Source: an uncultured Beijerinckiaceae bacterium
GTDB taxonomy: Bacteria; Pseudomonadota; Alphaproteobacteria; Rhizobiales; Beijerinckiaceae
Reading direction: 5' to 3'
NCBI GenBank assembly: GCA_937863205.1
Contig: CALMGA010000386.1
Location: 1 to 20,048, forward strand
DNA length: 20,048 bases
Shown: positions 10,878 to 18,764 of the stretch, in pieces
Numbering within the stretch: the stretch's first letter is position 1
Layout of the letters: each line of letters opens with the position of its first letter
Notes under the pieces: generated by a model
Databases searched by the model: none
Told to the model about the DNA's origin: nothing
The model's input: the letters and a program-made list of their open reading frames with translations, nothing else
Translations under genes and position numbers: made by a program

Positions 10878-12238
10878 GAGTTGCCCTCGCGCAGCAGGCC
10901 GCGCCGCTTGGCGGCGGTGAAGCCGGCGAAGTGGCCGATGGCCGAGTCGATCGAGACGGTGTCCCGCGCGCCGGTCGCCCGCGTCTTCAGCTCCACGGTG
11001 CCCGCCGCCAGCCCCTTCGGCCCGACGATGATCTGGGTCGGCAGGCCGATCAGGTCGGCGCGGGCGAACTTCTCGCCCGGCCGCGCCTCGGTATCGTCGT
11101 AGAGCACGTCGACGCCGGCCTTGGTGAGTTGGTCGTTGATCTTGAAGCAGGCGGCGTCGGTGGCGCCGTCCCCGACCTTGAGGTTCAGGATCGCGACATC
11201 GAAAGGCGCCACCGCCTCGGGCCAGATGATGCCGGCCTCGTCGTGCGAAGCCTCGATGAGGGCGCCGACCAGCCGCGACACGCCGACCCCGTAGGATCCG
11301 CACTGCGCAGGGCGGTCGACGCCGTCGGGGCCGGCGATGAGTGCCTTCATCGGCTCGCTGTATTTGGTACCGAAGAAGAACACCTGGCCGACCTCGATGC
11401 CGCGGGTGTGGACGCGCTTGTCGGCCGGAGTCTCCCGCTCGAAGCGGGCGGGATCGTGCACGTCCTCGGTCGCCGCGTAGAGCGTGGTCCATTGCTCGAC
11501 GATCGCCGACAAGTCGGCGCCGTAGTCGACGTCGTCCGGCGGGATCGGCAGGCTGAGCACGTCGCGGTCGACAAAGACGGCCGACTCGCCGGTTTCGGCC
11601 AGTACGATGAACTCGTGGCTGAGGTCGCCGCCGATCGGCCCGGTTTCGGCGCGCATCGGGATGGCGGTCAGCCCCATCGCGGCGAAGATGCGGAGATAGG
11701 CGACGAACATCCGGTTGTAGGAGAGCCGCCCGGCCGCCTCGTCGACGTCGAAGGAATAGGCGTCCTTCATCAGGAACTCGCGCCCGCGCATCACGCCGAA
11801 GCGCGGGCGCTGCTCGTCGCGGAACTTCCATTGGAAATGGTAGAGGTTCTTCGGCAGGTCGCGGTAGGAACGCACGCCCGAGCGCACGATCGCGGTGATC
11901 ATCTCCTCGTTGGTCGGGCCGTAGAGCATCTCGCGCTTGTGGCGATCGGTGATGCGCAGCATTTCCGGGCCGTAGGCGTCGTAGCGGCCGGACTCGCGCC
12001 ACAGGTCGGCGAGTTGCAGCGTCGGCATCAGCATCTCGACCGCGCCGGCGCGGTCCATCTCGGCGCGGACGATGGTCTCGACCTTCTTCAGCACGCGGAA
12101 GCCCAGCGGCAGCCAGGAGTAGATGCCGGCCGCCTCCTGCCGCACCATCCCCGCGCGCAGCATCAGGCGGTGCGACAGGATTTCCGCTTCCTTGGGGTTG
12201 TCGCGCAGGGTCGGCAGGAAGAACTGGCTCAGGCGCAT
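10874..12238 (-). CDS. proS: Prolyl-tRNA synthetase, short alphaproteobacterial form
   Basis: Charges tRNA-Pro with proline. The 454-residue product is the short bacterial type without the editing insertion between motifs 2 and 3, as usual in alphaproteobacteria (E. coli ProS is about 570). Seen: [19 protein letters not shown] at the start, [18 protein letters not shown] (motif 1 region), [44 protein letters not shown] (motif 2), [19 protein letters not shown] (motif 3) and an anticodon-binding C-terminal domain. Lack of the insertion implies that mischarged Ala-tRNA-Pro needs a separate editing protein, none of which is visible here. The ATG start fits the family. Its stop overlaps the pncA start. 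Relatives often have lolC/lolD downstream; here pncA and an amidase follow instead. Confidence 0.96.
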   Translation of the reverse strand: MRLSQFFLPTLRDNPKEAEILSHRLMLRAGMVRQEAAGIYSWLPLGFRVLKKVETIVRAEMDRAGAVEMLMPTLQLADLWRESGRYDAYGPEMLRITDRHKREMLYGPTNEEMITAIVRSGVRSYRDLPKNLYHFQWKFRDEQRPRFGVMRGREFLMKDAYSFDVDEAAGRLSYNRMFVAYLRIFAAMGLTAIPMRAETGPIGGDLSHEFIVLAETGESAVFVDRDVLSLPIPPDDVDYGADLSAIVEQWTTLYAATEDVHDPARFERETPADKRVHTRGIEVGQVFFFGTKYSEPMKALIAGPDGVDRPAQCGSYGVGVSRLVGALIEASHDEAGIIWPEAVAPFDVAILNLKVGDGATDAACFKINDQLTKAGVDVLYDDTEARPGEKFARADLIGLPTQIIVGPKGLAAGTVELKTRATGARDTVSIDSAIGHFAGFTAAKRRGLLREGNS

Positions 12239-12303
12239 GGTGGCGGGCGGCTCCGGATCGCGACCGGTCTAGCCGAAGGCGGCGCGGGGGGCAAAGGAGA
12301 GCG

Positions 12304-13086
12304 CTACACCTTGGGAAAGGGCGGGACGCGGTCGTTGCGGCCCCAGTCCCCGTCGAAGGGCACGTTGTAGTTCAGCGGATCGATCCGCCGCTGGATGTCG
12401 CGGGCACAATCGATGTGGGTCGCGCTGTCGCAATCGAACGCCTTCGTGCCCGTCGCGAGAAAGAGGCTGCCGTCCGCGAAACGCTCTTTGATGACATGCG
12501 TGTAGTTCGACGGGATCTCGACCAGCTTGGCATAGGCCGGGCACAGCCAGACCATCCAGCACAGGCCGATTGCCGGACGATTGTAGACCTCGTAGTCATG
12601 GTAGAGGTTCAGCTTGAGGGGATGGGCCTCGCACCATTCCGGCTCGAAAGCGGCCGCCATGGCGAGGACGTTGGCGCGGACGACGTCGTAGGTGATGAAG
12701 CGCGGGTCGACCGGCCCGTCGCTGTTGCTGTTGATCTCCGCGGAATTGTGGTTGTCCTGTCCCCATGTGATGAGCATCGCCGGCGCGTCGACGTCCTGCT
12801 CGTCGGGGCGTTCGAACGCGAACAGTTCCGCCATGCTGCCCATCCCGGGCGCGTAGGCATACTCGCCCTCCTGCGACTCCCGCAGGGACTCGGCGAGGAA
12901 GCGAGGCACCTCGGCGGGGTCGGCGGTCAGATCGGCGGTCTTGTCCCCCTCGACGATGCCGTACCAGTGCCGCCCCGGCGTCCGGCTGTGGTGCAGGAAA
13001 GCGCGCAGGCGCGCCTCCCTGCTGGCATCTGTCTCGCTCCGGCCCTGCCAAACGGCGGAGAGCCGCATCTTCGTGTCACGTTTCAC
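12304..13086 (-). CDS. Imm52-like immunity protein, GTG start overlapping the toxin stop
   Basis: The 260-residue cytoplasmic protein has no signal peptide or membrane segment. It resembles the Imm52 family of polymorphic-toxin immunity proteins: N-terminal RLSAVWQGRSETDASREARL, a central ITYDVVRANVLAMAAAFEPEW, then NRPAIGLCWMVWL and a segment DGSLFLATGTKAFDCDSATH near the C-terminus. From what I recall of the family, Imm52 accompanies toxins with Tox-REase-5 nuclease ends, which matches the upstream gene. The start is GTG at 13086-13084, overlapping the toxin TGA as GTGA, with GCGGAGAG about eight bases upstream. The ATG at 13068 is an alternative with a poor ribosome site. Coupling to the toxin stop supports co-expression. 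Inferred role: binding and blocking the nuclease toxin. Confidence 0.72.
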   Translation of the reverse strand: MKRDTKMRLSAVWQGRSETDASREARLRAFLHHSRTPGRHWYGIVEGDKTADLTADPAEVPRFLAESLRESQEGEYAYAPGMGSMAELFAFERPDEQDVDAPAMLITWGQDNHNSAEINSNSDGPVDPRFITYDVVRANVLAMAAAFEPEWCEAHPLKLNLYHDYEVYNRPAIGLCWMVWLCPAYAKLVEIPSNYTHVIKERFADGSLFLATGTKAFDCDSATHIDCARDIQRRIDPLNYNVPFDGDWGRNDRVPPFPKV

Positions 13087-14458
13087 TGTCGACTCTCCGC
13101 TTGGCAGACCCGGAAGAAAGTCTTTCGATACCTTTTTCCATACTCCTTTCGAAGGTAATCGGCTTCCGATTGCCTTTCGACGCACCAGAACAACCGTCGC
13201 CCTTTTCCTTCTCTCTTGATGGCATCATTCTGCAGCTTGAGCTGCCGTTCGAGCTTGCTGTAGCCCCTCGTGGTCGGCCGACGCAGGAAGTCGGTCGCGC
13301 CCGGACTCTTGATCTCGACCATATCACCTTTCCTGATGTCCGGGATCGGCGACGGCTCGCTCGTCCGCTTGCAGGCGTCGAGAGCGATTCCTTTGTTGTC
13401 ATCTGCGGCTGCGGCAGGTAGTAGGCCTGCGATCTGATCAGCGGGTTCTGAGGCGTCCTCTTCGGCGTCGGACTGCTCGGATTGACCAGCGCCGCAATCT
13501 GCGCCTCGTATTCCTGCCCAGCCGGGCTCGTGTAACCACCGCGATCATTGCGCATCGCCGGACACGCCGGGCCCTCATCATCGTCGGTTTGCGCGCTTGC
13601 CCGAGACTCGGACGATGGCAGCGGACCCGGCCACGGGAACGGCGCACCGTCGGGTTCGAGCTGGTCGAACAGTCGCCCATGCTGCAGCGCGTCATCGAGC
13701 GGTCTGGACTGGTATGGAAAAGGCTTGTCTTCGGCGGCATCCTCGCCGTGTCGTTCAGGGGCGAGAAAGACGGGGACGAAATGGGAATCGGCCGCGTCAG
13801 GTGGGCGACTCTCCCCGGCGGTTGCGGGCTGAGTTGGAGCGACCGTGGTCGGAACGGCTGGCGACGCATCCGCGGCCGCGGGCTCTCTGTTGTTGTAGGA
13901 GATTTCGAAGCGGCCCCCGCTCGTCCAACGCCCGCTCGTCCAACGCCCGCTCGTGCGTCCGCTGCCGGCCGGCACGCGGGGTTGGTCGACGGCGTTCTTG
14001 AGCAGTGGAACGAGGGCGGCGTGGCCGAGCTCGGCGAGGAGCGCGTGCGGCAACAGACCGGCATCGAGGCCCGCTTCAGCGAGGAAGAGCGTGTGGGCGT
14101 CGCCGTCGGACGCGAGGCGGGGTAAGGGAACGAGCGCCAGACGGATGGCGGCGAGCGCCCGGTCGCCACCTGACCAGCACCGCATGGCGGAGAAGATCGC
14201 CTCACAGGGATCGCGCGCTATGCGCCCGGAGGCCGCCACCACCAGCAGCGCCATCAGGCGGTCGTGAGCGATCGGGTCGACGCGCCCGATAAGGATGCCG
14301 CGCGTGAACGGCATCAGCAGCGTTCCCCGTCCGAGAACGAGGCCGCGCTGATCGAAGGCGGGTGTTGAAATAAGTGCAGCAATCCGGCGACGTTGCCGCC
14401 AACGCTCTGCGAGGTCCGTGCCGGGGCTCCCATTGCCCGGCAAGGGAACCGCAATCAC
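13083..14458 (-). pseudogene. Polymorphic toxin with Tox-REase-5-like nuclease end, frameshifted
   Basis: The N-terminal frame (start GTG 14458, or ATG 14314) gives a helical region rich in Leu and Ala (about residues 50-155). Next is the linker QPRVPAGSGR with tandem RWTSG repeats (about 159-182), then a Pro/Asp-rich spacer and GGYTSPAGQEYEAQIAALVNP. Around 13401-13420 the protein-like reading and GC-rich third positions move to another frame. That frame gives DNKGIALDACKR, then DMVEIKSPGATDFLRR with an E-x-K nuclease motif, GYSKLERQLKLQNDAIK and RRLFWCVERQSEADYLRK, ending at 13083. The pattern resembles Tox-REase-5 (PD-(D/E)XK-fold) toxins such as P. aeruginosa TseT. The repeat CCGCAGCCGCAG on the minus strand lies at the switch. 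The neighbouring Imm52-like gene supports the call. No secretion genes are in the window. Confidence 0.65.
13916..13954 (-). repeat. 15-base tandem repeat, 2.6 copies, in the toxin linker
   Basis: CCCGCTCGTCCAACG occurs at 13916-13930 and 13931-13945, and its first nine bases recur at 13946-13954. On the minus strand the unit encodes a repeated Arg-Trp-Thr-Ser-Gly in frame with the N-terminal part of the toxin, so copy-number change would not break that frame. Confidence 0.9.
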
Positions 14459-14541
14459 TGTCGACTGGGAAGAGCGGAGTCGGTATCGTTACCGGACAGC
14501 CATAGGCGGCCGGCGGGTCGGAAAGCCCAAAACGGCGCCGT

Positions 14542-15003
14542 TCAGTCCGGCCGGCGCACCGCGATCAGGCCGGCGAAGATGTCGTGGAGGCAGCGCTTGT
14601 CCGGCGTCACCAGCGAGGCGAGGAACACCGGCGGCAACATCCAGCTGAGATAAAGCAGCACGCCGTGGATCGCCGCCGCGACGAAGGACGGGCGGGCGCC
14701 GTCGAGGGTGCGCAACTGCAGGTCGAACAGGCGCATGCCCGGCGTCGCCATCCGCTCGCCCGATACCGATGAGCCGTTGTAGAAGAAGGCCACCAACGGC
14801 CAGAGCGACGGCATCACGAGAATCGACAGGCCGAAGGTGACGAGGATAAGCAGGCCCGACAGAACAAGGGCGACCACAGACACCAGCGTGAAGTCGAGGC
14901 AGAACGCTGCGAAGCGCCGAGTCCGCACGCCGGCAAAGGCGGCGGCCGGGAGGTTCGCCGCGGCGAATGGCGAAACGGAGCGGAAATCATGGATGTTCGA
15001 CAT
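14542..15003 (-). CDS. RDD family membrane protein
   Basis: The 153-residue integral membrane protein matches the RDD family: Arg30 and Asp37 in RRFAAFCLDFTLV, PGMRLFDLQLRTLDG between the helices, and KRCLHDIFAGLIAVRR near the end (Asp141). Hydrophobic segments lie at about 34-56, 57-75 and 105-132. RDD proteins have been linked to ion or Na+/H+ transport in some bacteria, but no function can be assigned here. The start is ATG 15003 (MSNIHDFRSVSPF), where similarity begins; the frame is open to 15231 but that part does not look like protein. It lies 84 bases upstream of the toxin gene on the same strand and 92 bases after the isochorismatase-like gene. Confidence 0.85.
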   Translation of the reverse strand: MSNIHDFRSVSPFAAANLPAAAFAGVRTRRFAAFCLDFTLVSVVALVLSGLLILVTFGLSILVMPSLWPLVAFFYNGSSVSGERMATPGMRLFDLQLRTLDGARPSFVAAAIHGVLLYLSWMLPPVFLASLVTPDKRCLHDIFAGLIAVRRPD

Positions 15004-15095
15004 GGCGTGGCACCCGCTGGAGGCGCGGCAGATATGGCCGCCCCCGCCTGGAGCGACAAGCCTCTCGCCATGGATCGCCTCGGCGCCGGTGCCCT

Positions 15096-15674
15096 TTATT
15101 TGGCGGGGTTGAAGGACGCGGTGCGGAGCACCGGCCGGCCGATCAGGGCGATGGAGGTGGTGAGGTTGGCCCCGTACATTTCGCGCAGGTTGCCGAGCGC
15201 CAGGTGGTGGTCGACGTTGGGCAGGGCGCAAACCGCATCCATCGGCACGTGGATGTCGTATCCCGACAGAAAAGCGCCGTAAGCCGTGTGGGCGATGCCG
15301 CGATGGGTGTGCTGACCGGCGAGGATCACATCGGCGACATCATAGTCGAAAAGGATGTCGTCGAGGTCGGTCTTGTCGAAGGCGCCGTAGTTGCGCTTGG
15401 CAAGCACGACTTCGCGCTCGGCCCCCGCCGGCGCCAGCGCCTCGATCACCTGGGCGCCGAGCGTTCCCGCGAGCGCGTGGCGACCCCAAATGTCGAGCTC
15501 GCGGTCGTCGGACCGGTGGGCGTCACTGGCATAAACCGTGACCCACTCCTCGTTGGCGCGGGCATGGTCGATCAATCGACGGATCGCCGGCACGATCCCC
15601 GTGGCCAGCGCCTCGTTGTTGAGCGCCCCGGTCACGAAATCGTTGACCATATCGACAACAATGAGTGCTTTCAC
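15096..15674 (-). CDS. Isochorismatase-like (cysteine hydrolase) family protein lacking the Cys nucleophile
   Basis: The 192-residue protein has the isochorismatase/nicotinamidase fold pattern: ALIVVDMVNDF with Asp8 at the start, VLAKRNYGAFDKTDLD with Lys93, and DVILAGQHTHRGIAHTAYGAFLSGYDIHVPMDAV. In active members the last segment reads T-x-x-C-V; here it is T-H-R-G-I, placing Gly126 at the catalytic Cys. The codon is GGC with intact flanking frame, so this is not a frameshift. Asp8 and Lys93 remain. It may be a pseudoenzyme, use another residue, or bind a ligand without hydrolysis. The start is GTG 15674 with GAGGAG upstream. The gene is divergent from the secreted protein at 15851 and upstream of the RDD gene. 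Confidence 0.86.
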   Translation of the reverse strand: MKALIVVDMVNDFVTGALNNEALATGIVPAIRRLIDHARANEEWVTVYASDAHRSDDRELDIWGRHALAGTLGAQVIEALAPAGAEREVVLAKRNYGAFDKTDLDDILFDYDVADVILAGQHTHRGIAHTAYGAFLSGYDIHVPMDAVCALPNVDHHLALGNLREMYGANLTTSIALIGRPVLRTASFNPAK

Positions 15675-15850
15675 GGAAGTCTCCTCGACCCTTGCGGCCT
15701 GATATGGTGTATCGCGCCCGCGTTTTTGAGGCGGAGCCGGTCAAACGCGGCCGGACGGCAACGGCGACAGCGTACATTCCTCGACCGGAAGGCAGGGTTG
15801 CACCTTCGAGGCCAGCATGGCACGCGTGCCCGCCCTCGTGGAGTCCTCCC

Positions 15851-16549
15851 ATGGCCGTTCGTTCCAGCTTTTCCACCGGCGCCGCAGGCGCCGCTGCAGC
15901 AGCGCTGCTTCTGGCTCCGGTCGGCCGGGCGCAGGCTGGTGGCGCGCTCGACCCCTATCTGCCCAAGAGCGGCACCATCACCGGCCATGTCGTCACCTTC
16001 GCGGTGGCGCCGGAGGACCAGGCGATCTCGGCCCGGTTCCGCCACGCCGTGCAGGACAACATGGACTGGTTCAAGCGCGCCGTCACCTCCAACAAGCCGG
16101 GCGCGCCGCTGCCCTACGACAAGAAGATGGGCATCACGCCGGCGGAATACGACCGCCTCCAGCACCTGACGCCGGCGACCCGGGAGGGCGAGGCCGTGTC
16201 GGTCGCCCTCAGCAAGGACGCCGACGGCACGCTCCGCCTCAAGCCGGACGGCGCGGCCGTCGCCGCGCTCGCCGGCGTCACCTTCCCGCCGGGCGAAGCC
16301 ATGGCCGTGACGCCGGTCGGCACGCTGTCGATCTTCAACGAGATTCACCAAAAGGATGCGGCCGGACCGCTGGGCGCCTGGAACGGGGCGGAATGGGCTC
16401 AGGTCGAGCCGGCCGATTCCGACAAGCCGGCGGCAAAGCTCGCGTTCGGCAAGCGGGACGTCGACGGCCAGGGACTCCTGTACTACCAGGTCGCCCCCAC
16501 GCAGGGGCAGGCGGAAAGGTCCCTGGTGGTGTTCTACAAGCTCGACTGA
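15851..16549 (+). CDS. Exported protein of unknown function
   Basis: I do not recognise this 232-residue protein. It starts at ATG 15851 with GTGGAG seven bases upstream, followed by a clear signal peptide (MAVRSSFSTGAAGAAAAALLL…, likely cleaved after RAQA, about residue 29). The mature part has no Cys and no transmembrane helix; it contains VVTFAVAPEDQAISARFRHAVQDN, YDKKMGITPAEYDRLQHL and GLLYYQVAP followed by LVVFYKLD at the end. A soluble periplasmic or secreted protein is likely. It is one of only two plus-strand genes and converges with the small membrane protein five bases away. The frame is open upstream to 15665, but that stretch has no good start and lacks the export signal. Confidence 0.75.
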   Translation: MAVRSSFSTGAAGAAAAALLLAPVGRAQAGGALDPYLPKSGTITGHVVTFAVAPEDQAISARFRHAVQDNMDWFKRAVTSNKPGAPLPYDKKMGITPAEYDRLQHLTPATREGEAVSVALSKDADGTLRLKPDGAAVAALAGVTFPPGEAMAVTPVGTLSIFNEIHQKDAAGPLGAWNGAEWAQVEPADSDKPAAKLAFGKRDVDGQGLLYYQVAPTQGQAERSLVVFYKLD

Positions 16550-16554
16550 CGTCT

Positions 16555-16746
16555 TCAGCGGCGAAACAGCACCACCAACGATCCCAGGGCAACCGAGACG
16601 ATGCCGCCGCCCAATCCGGCAAGACCGTAGAGCAGGCCGGTGCCGGTTTCCAATTGCATGGAGGTGAGCATGGCCGTGGCGACCAGCACGATCACCGCGC
16701 AGCCGAGAGTGATGAAGATGCCGCCGAAGAATGACCTGATCCACAT
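16555..16746 (-). CDS. Small two-helix membrane protein
   Basis: A 63-residue hydrophobic protein with two predicted helices, about 5-30 (FFGGIFITLGCAVIVLVATA) and 37-60 (GLLYGLAGLGGGIVSVALGS), and a charged FRR end. The ATG is at 16746. No family is recognised. Its Ala/Gly/Val composition and clean two-helix layout favour a real small membrane protein over chance. It converges with the exported-protein gene, with the stops only five bases apart. Confidence 0.62.
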   Translation of the reverse strand: MWIRSFFGGIFITLGCAVIVLVATAMLTSMQLETGTGLLYGLAGLGGGIVSVALGSLVVLFRR

Positions 16747-16919
16747 GGGTGAAGGCTAGCTCGCGATACTTTCGGCAATGCGCGATCCCAACCATAAGCA
16801 ATGCTTCGGGCGGGACCGGCGTCAAGCGGTGGCTTGGGACAGGATGACGGGTCGGAAAAGCTTGATTCCGCTCCGGCGCGTGCAAACCGCGGCGCGCGTT
16901 CTCCGCGCGAGCCCGGAAA

Positions 16920-16952
16920 CCGAGCGGGTACGGCGGGCGCAGGCCCGCTCGG
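16920..16952 (-). terminator. Hairpin terminator after the small secreted-protein gene
   Basis: A perfect nine-base stem, CCGAGCGGG paired with CCCGCTCGG (16920-16928 with 16944-16952), with a 15-base loop, starts immediately after the TAG of the gene at 16953-17261. On the minus strand it is followed by a short TTT. The very GC-rich stem and its position fit an intrinsic terminator despite the short T-run. Confidence 0.55.
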
Positions 16953-17261
16953 CTACTTGTTATCGGGCTGCATCCTGTCGCCCTGGCTCGACTTGCTCGA
17001 CGAGCGCTGGGCATCGATGGGACCGCTCTCCTTGGGATTGCCGCCGCCGCCCTGGGTCGCGCCTCCGATCGGCGGCGTGTTGGCGTGAGCCATCGGGCCA
17101 TCCGTCGCGGAGGTGCCTGAGGTGTCGAGAGGCGCAAGGTCGGTCGGGCTGTCGCCGTTGAGCTTCTTTCCAGCGCCATCGGCTTGAGCGGCCGCGCACA
17201 GCAGGATCAGGGCGGCGAACCCACTCAGTCCGAGTTTCGCCACCTGTGTCACAATACGCAT
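16953..17261 (-). CDS. Small exported protein of unknown function
   Basis: A 102-residue protein with a signal peptide (MRIVTQVAKLGLSGFAALILLCAAAQA, cleavage near residue 27). The mature region is low-complexity and hydrophilic, rich in Gly, Ser, Thr, Pro and Asp (GKKLNGDSPTDLAPLD, GGATQGGGGNPKESG). No domain is recognised. The start is ATG 17261 with GGAGG five bases upstream; the frame is open slightly further up, but the ribosome site and signal peptide fix this start. A strong hairpin follows the stop. It lies 100 bases downstream of der on the same strand and may be a separate unit. A disordered periplasmic or surface protein is the most that can be said. Confidence 0.68.
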   Translation of the reverse strand: MRIVTQVAKLGLSGFAALILLCAAAQADGAGKKLNGDSPTDLAPLDTSGTSATDGPMAHANTPPIGGATQGGGGNPKESGPIDAQRSSSKSSQGDRMQPDNK

Positions 17262-17361
17262 CGCGCCCTCCAACTCGCCGTGAGATCCGGCGCTCGCGTA
17301 ACATTCCAATCGACGCCGGGTTCACGATTCGACGCCGGCCGGCCCTCACCGGCGATCCGGC

Positions 17362-18762
17362 CTACCGATCCTTGGGCCTGCGACCCTCGTAAGGATTGTC
17401 GCTGGTCTTGCGCGACAGGCGGATCGGCACGCCGGGCAGGTCGAAAGCTTCGCGCAAGCCGTTGGCGAGGAAACGCTCGTAGCTGGTCGGCAGGGAGTCG
17501 AGCTGGTTGCCGAAGACGATGAAATAAGGCGGGCGCGCCTTGAGCTGCGTCATGTATCGGATCTTGATGCGACGTCCGGCGACAGCCGGCGGGGGATGAT
17601 GCTCCAGAACGCCCGCCAGCCATCGATTGAGGCGGGACGTGCCGATGCGCTTGTTCCAGACCTCCTCGACCTGCATCACGGCTTCAAGCAGTCGCTCCAC
17701 GCCGGCGCCGGTGAGGCCCGACACCGGCACCACCGGCGCGCCCTTGACCTGGGGCAGCAGGCGCCCGGCCTCCTCGCGCAGGCGGCCGAGGGTGCCGCCG
17801 CGATCGGCGATCAGGTCCCACTTGCCGAGCGCGATCACCAAGGCGCGCCCTTCGCGGGCGACGAGGTCGGCCAATGTCAGGTCCTGCTTCTCGAACGGCG
17901 CCGTGGCATCGAGCAGAAGCACCACGACCTCGGCGAACTTGGCGGCGCGCAGGGCGTCCGCCCCGGCGAGCTTCTCCAGCTTGTCCTCGACCTTGGCGCG
18001 GCGGCGCAGGCCGGCCGTGTCGAACAGCTTGAGTTGCCGGCCGCGCCAGGCGAGGTCGACGCCGATGGCATCGCGTGTCAAGCCGGCCTCGGGGCCGGTC
18101 AGCAGCCGTTCCTCGCCCAGCATGCGGTTGAGCAGCGTCGACTTGCCGGCGTTGGGACGCCCGATCACGGCGATGCGCAGCGGCTTGGCCGGATCGAGCT
18201 CGCTGCCGTCCTCGTCCTCGTCGAAGACGGGGGCCGCCGGATCAGCGGTCGGCTCCGGCGCGGCCGTCTCTTCGGGAAGGGTTTCGAGCAGGGCGGCGTA
18301 AAGCTCTCCGAAGCCGTCGCCATGCTCGGCCGAAAGCGGGATGGGGTCGCCCAGGCCAAGCTCGAAGGCTTCCAGCGCGCCGGCGCCACCCTGCCGGCCT
18401 TCCGCCTTGTTGGCGATCAGGATCAGCGGCTTGCCGGCGCGGCGCACCAGCGCGGCGAAGGCGCGATCGTCCGGCGTCAGCCCGGTGCGGGCGTCGACCA
18501 CGAAGAACAGGGCATCGGCCTCGCCGACCGCCGTCTCCGTCTGCGCCCGCGTGCGCCCGGAGAGCGAGGCGGCATCGCCCTCCTCAAGGCCGGCGGTGTC
18601 GATGATGGTGAAGCGCAGGTCGCCGAGCCTTGCTTCGCCGGCGCGACGGTCGCGGGTGACGCCGGGCCTATCGTCGACCAGCGCCAGCTTTTTGCCGACA
18701 AGACGGTTGAACAACGTCGACTTGCCGACATTCGGCCGGCCGATGATGGCAACCGTGAACAT
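17362..18762 (-). CDS. der: Double-Era-like ribosome-assembly GTPase Der
   Basis: Der (EngA) is a tandem-domain GTPase needed for 50S ribosome maturation. The 466-residue product has G domain 1 (GRPNVGKS 8-15, DTAGLEEG from 55, NKAE 118-121), a Pro/acidic linker (about 164-190), G domain 2 (GRPNAGKS 201-208, DTAGLRRR from 248) and the C-terminal KH-like domain ([22 protein letters not shown]). The C-terminal tail [11 protein letters not shown] is typical. The G4 motif of domain 2 reads GKWD (313-316) instead of the usual NKWD; the frame is intact. The ATG start is clear. It begins two bases after the stop of the TPR protein gene, so the pair is surely one transcript. Confidence 0.96.
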   Translation of the reverse strand: MFTVAIIGRPNVGKSTLFNRLVGKKLALVDDRPGVTRDRRAGEARLGDLRFTIIDTAGLEEGDAASLSGRTRAQTETAVGEADALFFVVDARTGLTPDDRAFAALVRRAGKPLILIANKAEGRQGGAGALEAFELGLGDPIPLSAEHGDGFGELYAALLETLPEETAAPEPTADPAAPVFDEDEDGSELDPAKPLRIAVIGRPNAGKSTLLNRMLGEERLLTGPEAGLTRDAIGVDLAWRGRQLKLFDTAGLRRRAKVEDKLEKLAGADALRAAKFAEVVVLLLDATAPFEKQDLTLADLVAREGRALVIALGKWDLIADRGGTLGRLREEAGRLLPQVKGAPVVPVSGLTGAGVERLLEAVMQVEEVWNKRIGTSRLNRWLAGVLEHHPPPAVAGRRIKIRYMTQLKARPPYFIVFGNQLDSLPTSYERFLANGLREAFDLPGVPIRLSRKTSDNPYEGRRPKDR

Positions 18763-18764
18763 GC

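Noticed and set aside
10878..12002. In-frame upstream extension of pncA through proS
   Set aside because: It lies entirely within proS in another frame and is Arg-rich shadow sequence.
10931..12370. Plus-strand open frame of 479 codons antisense to proS
   Set aside because: Antisense shadow of proS without motifs or start signal.
13076..13400. C-terminal tail of the toxin's N-terminal frame (MTTKESLSTPASGRASRR…) as real protein
   Set aside because: Third-position GC drops and the reading turns Ser/Arg-rich, while the neighbouring frame gives a nuclease-like domain whose stop overlaps the immunity start.
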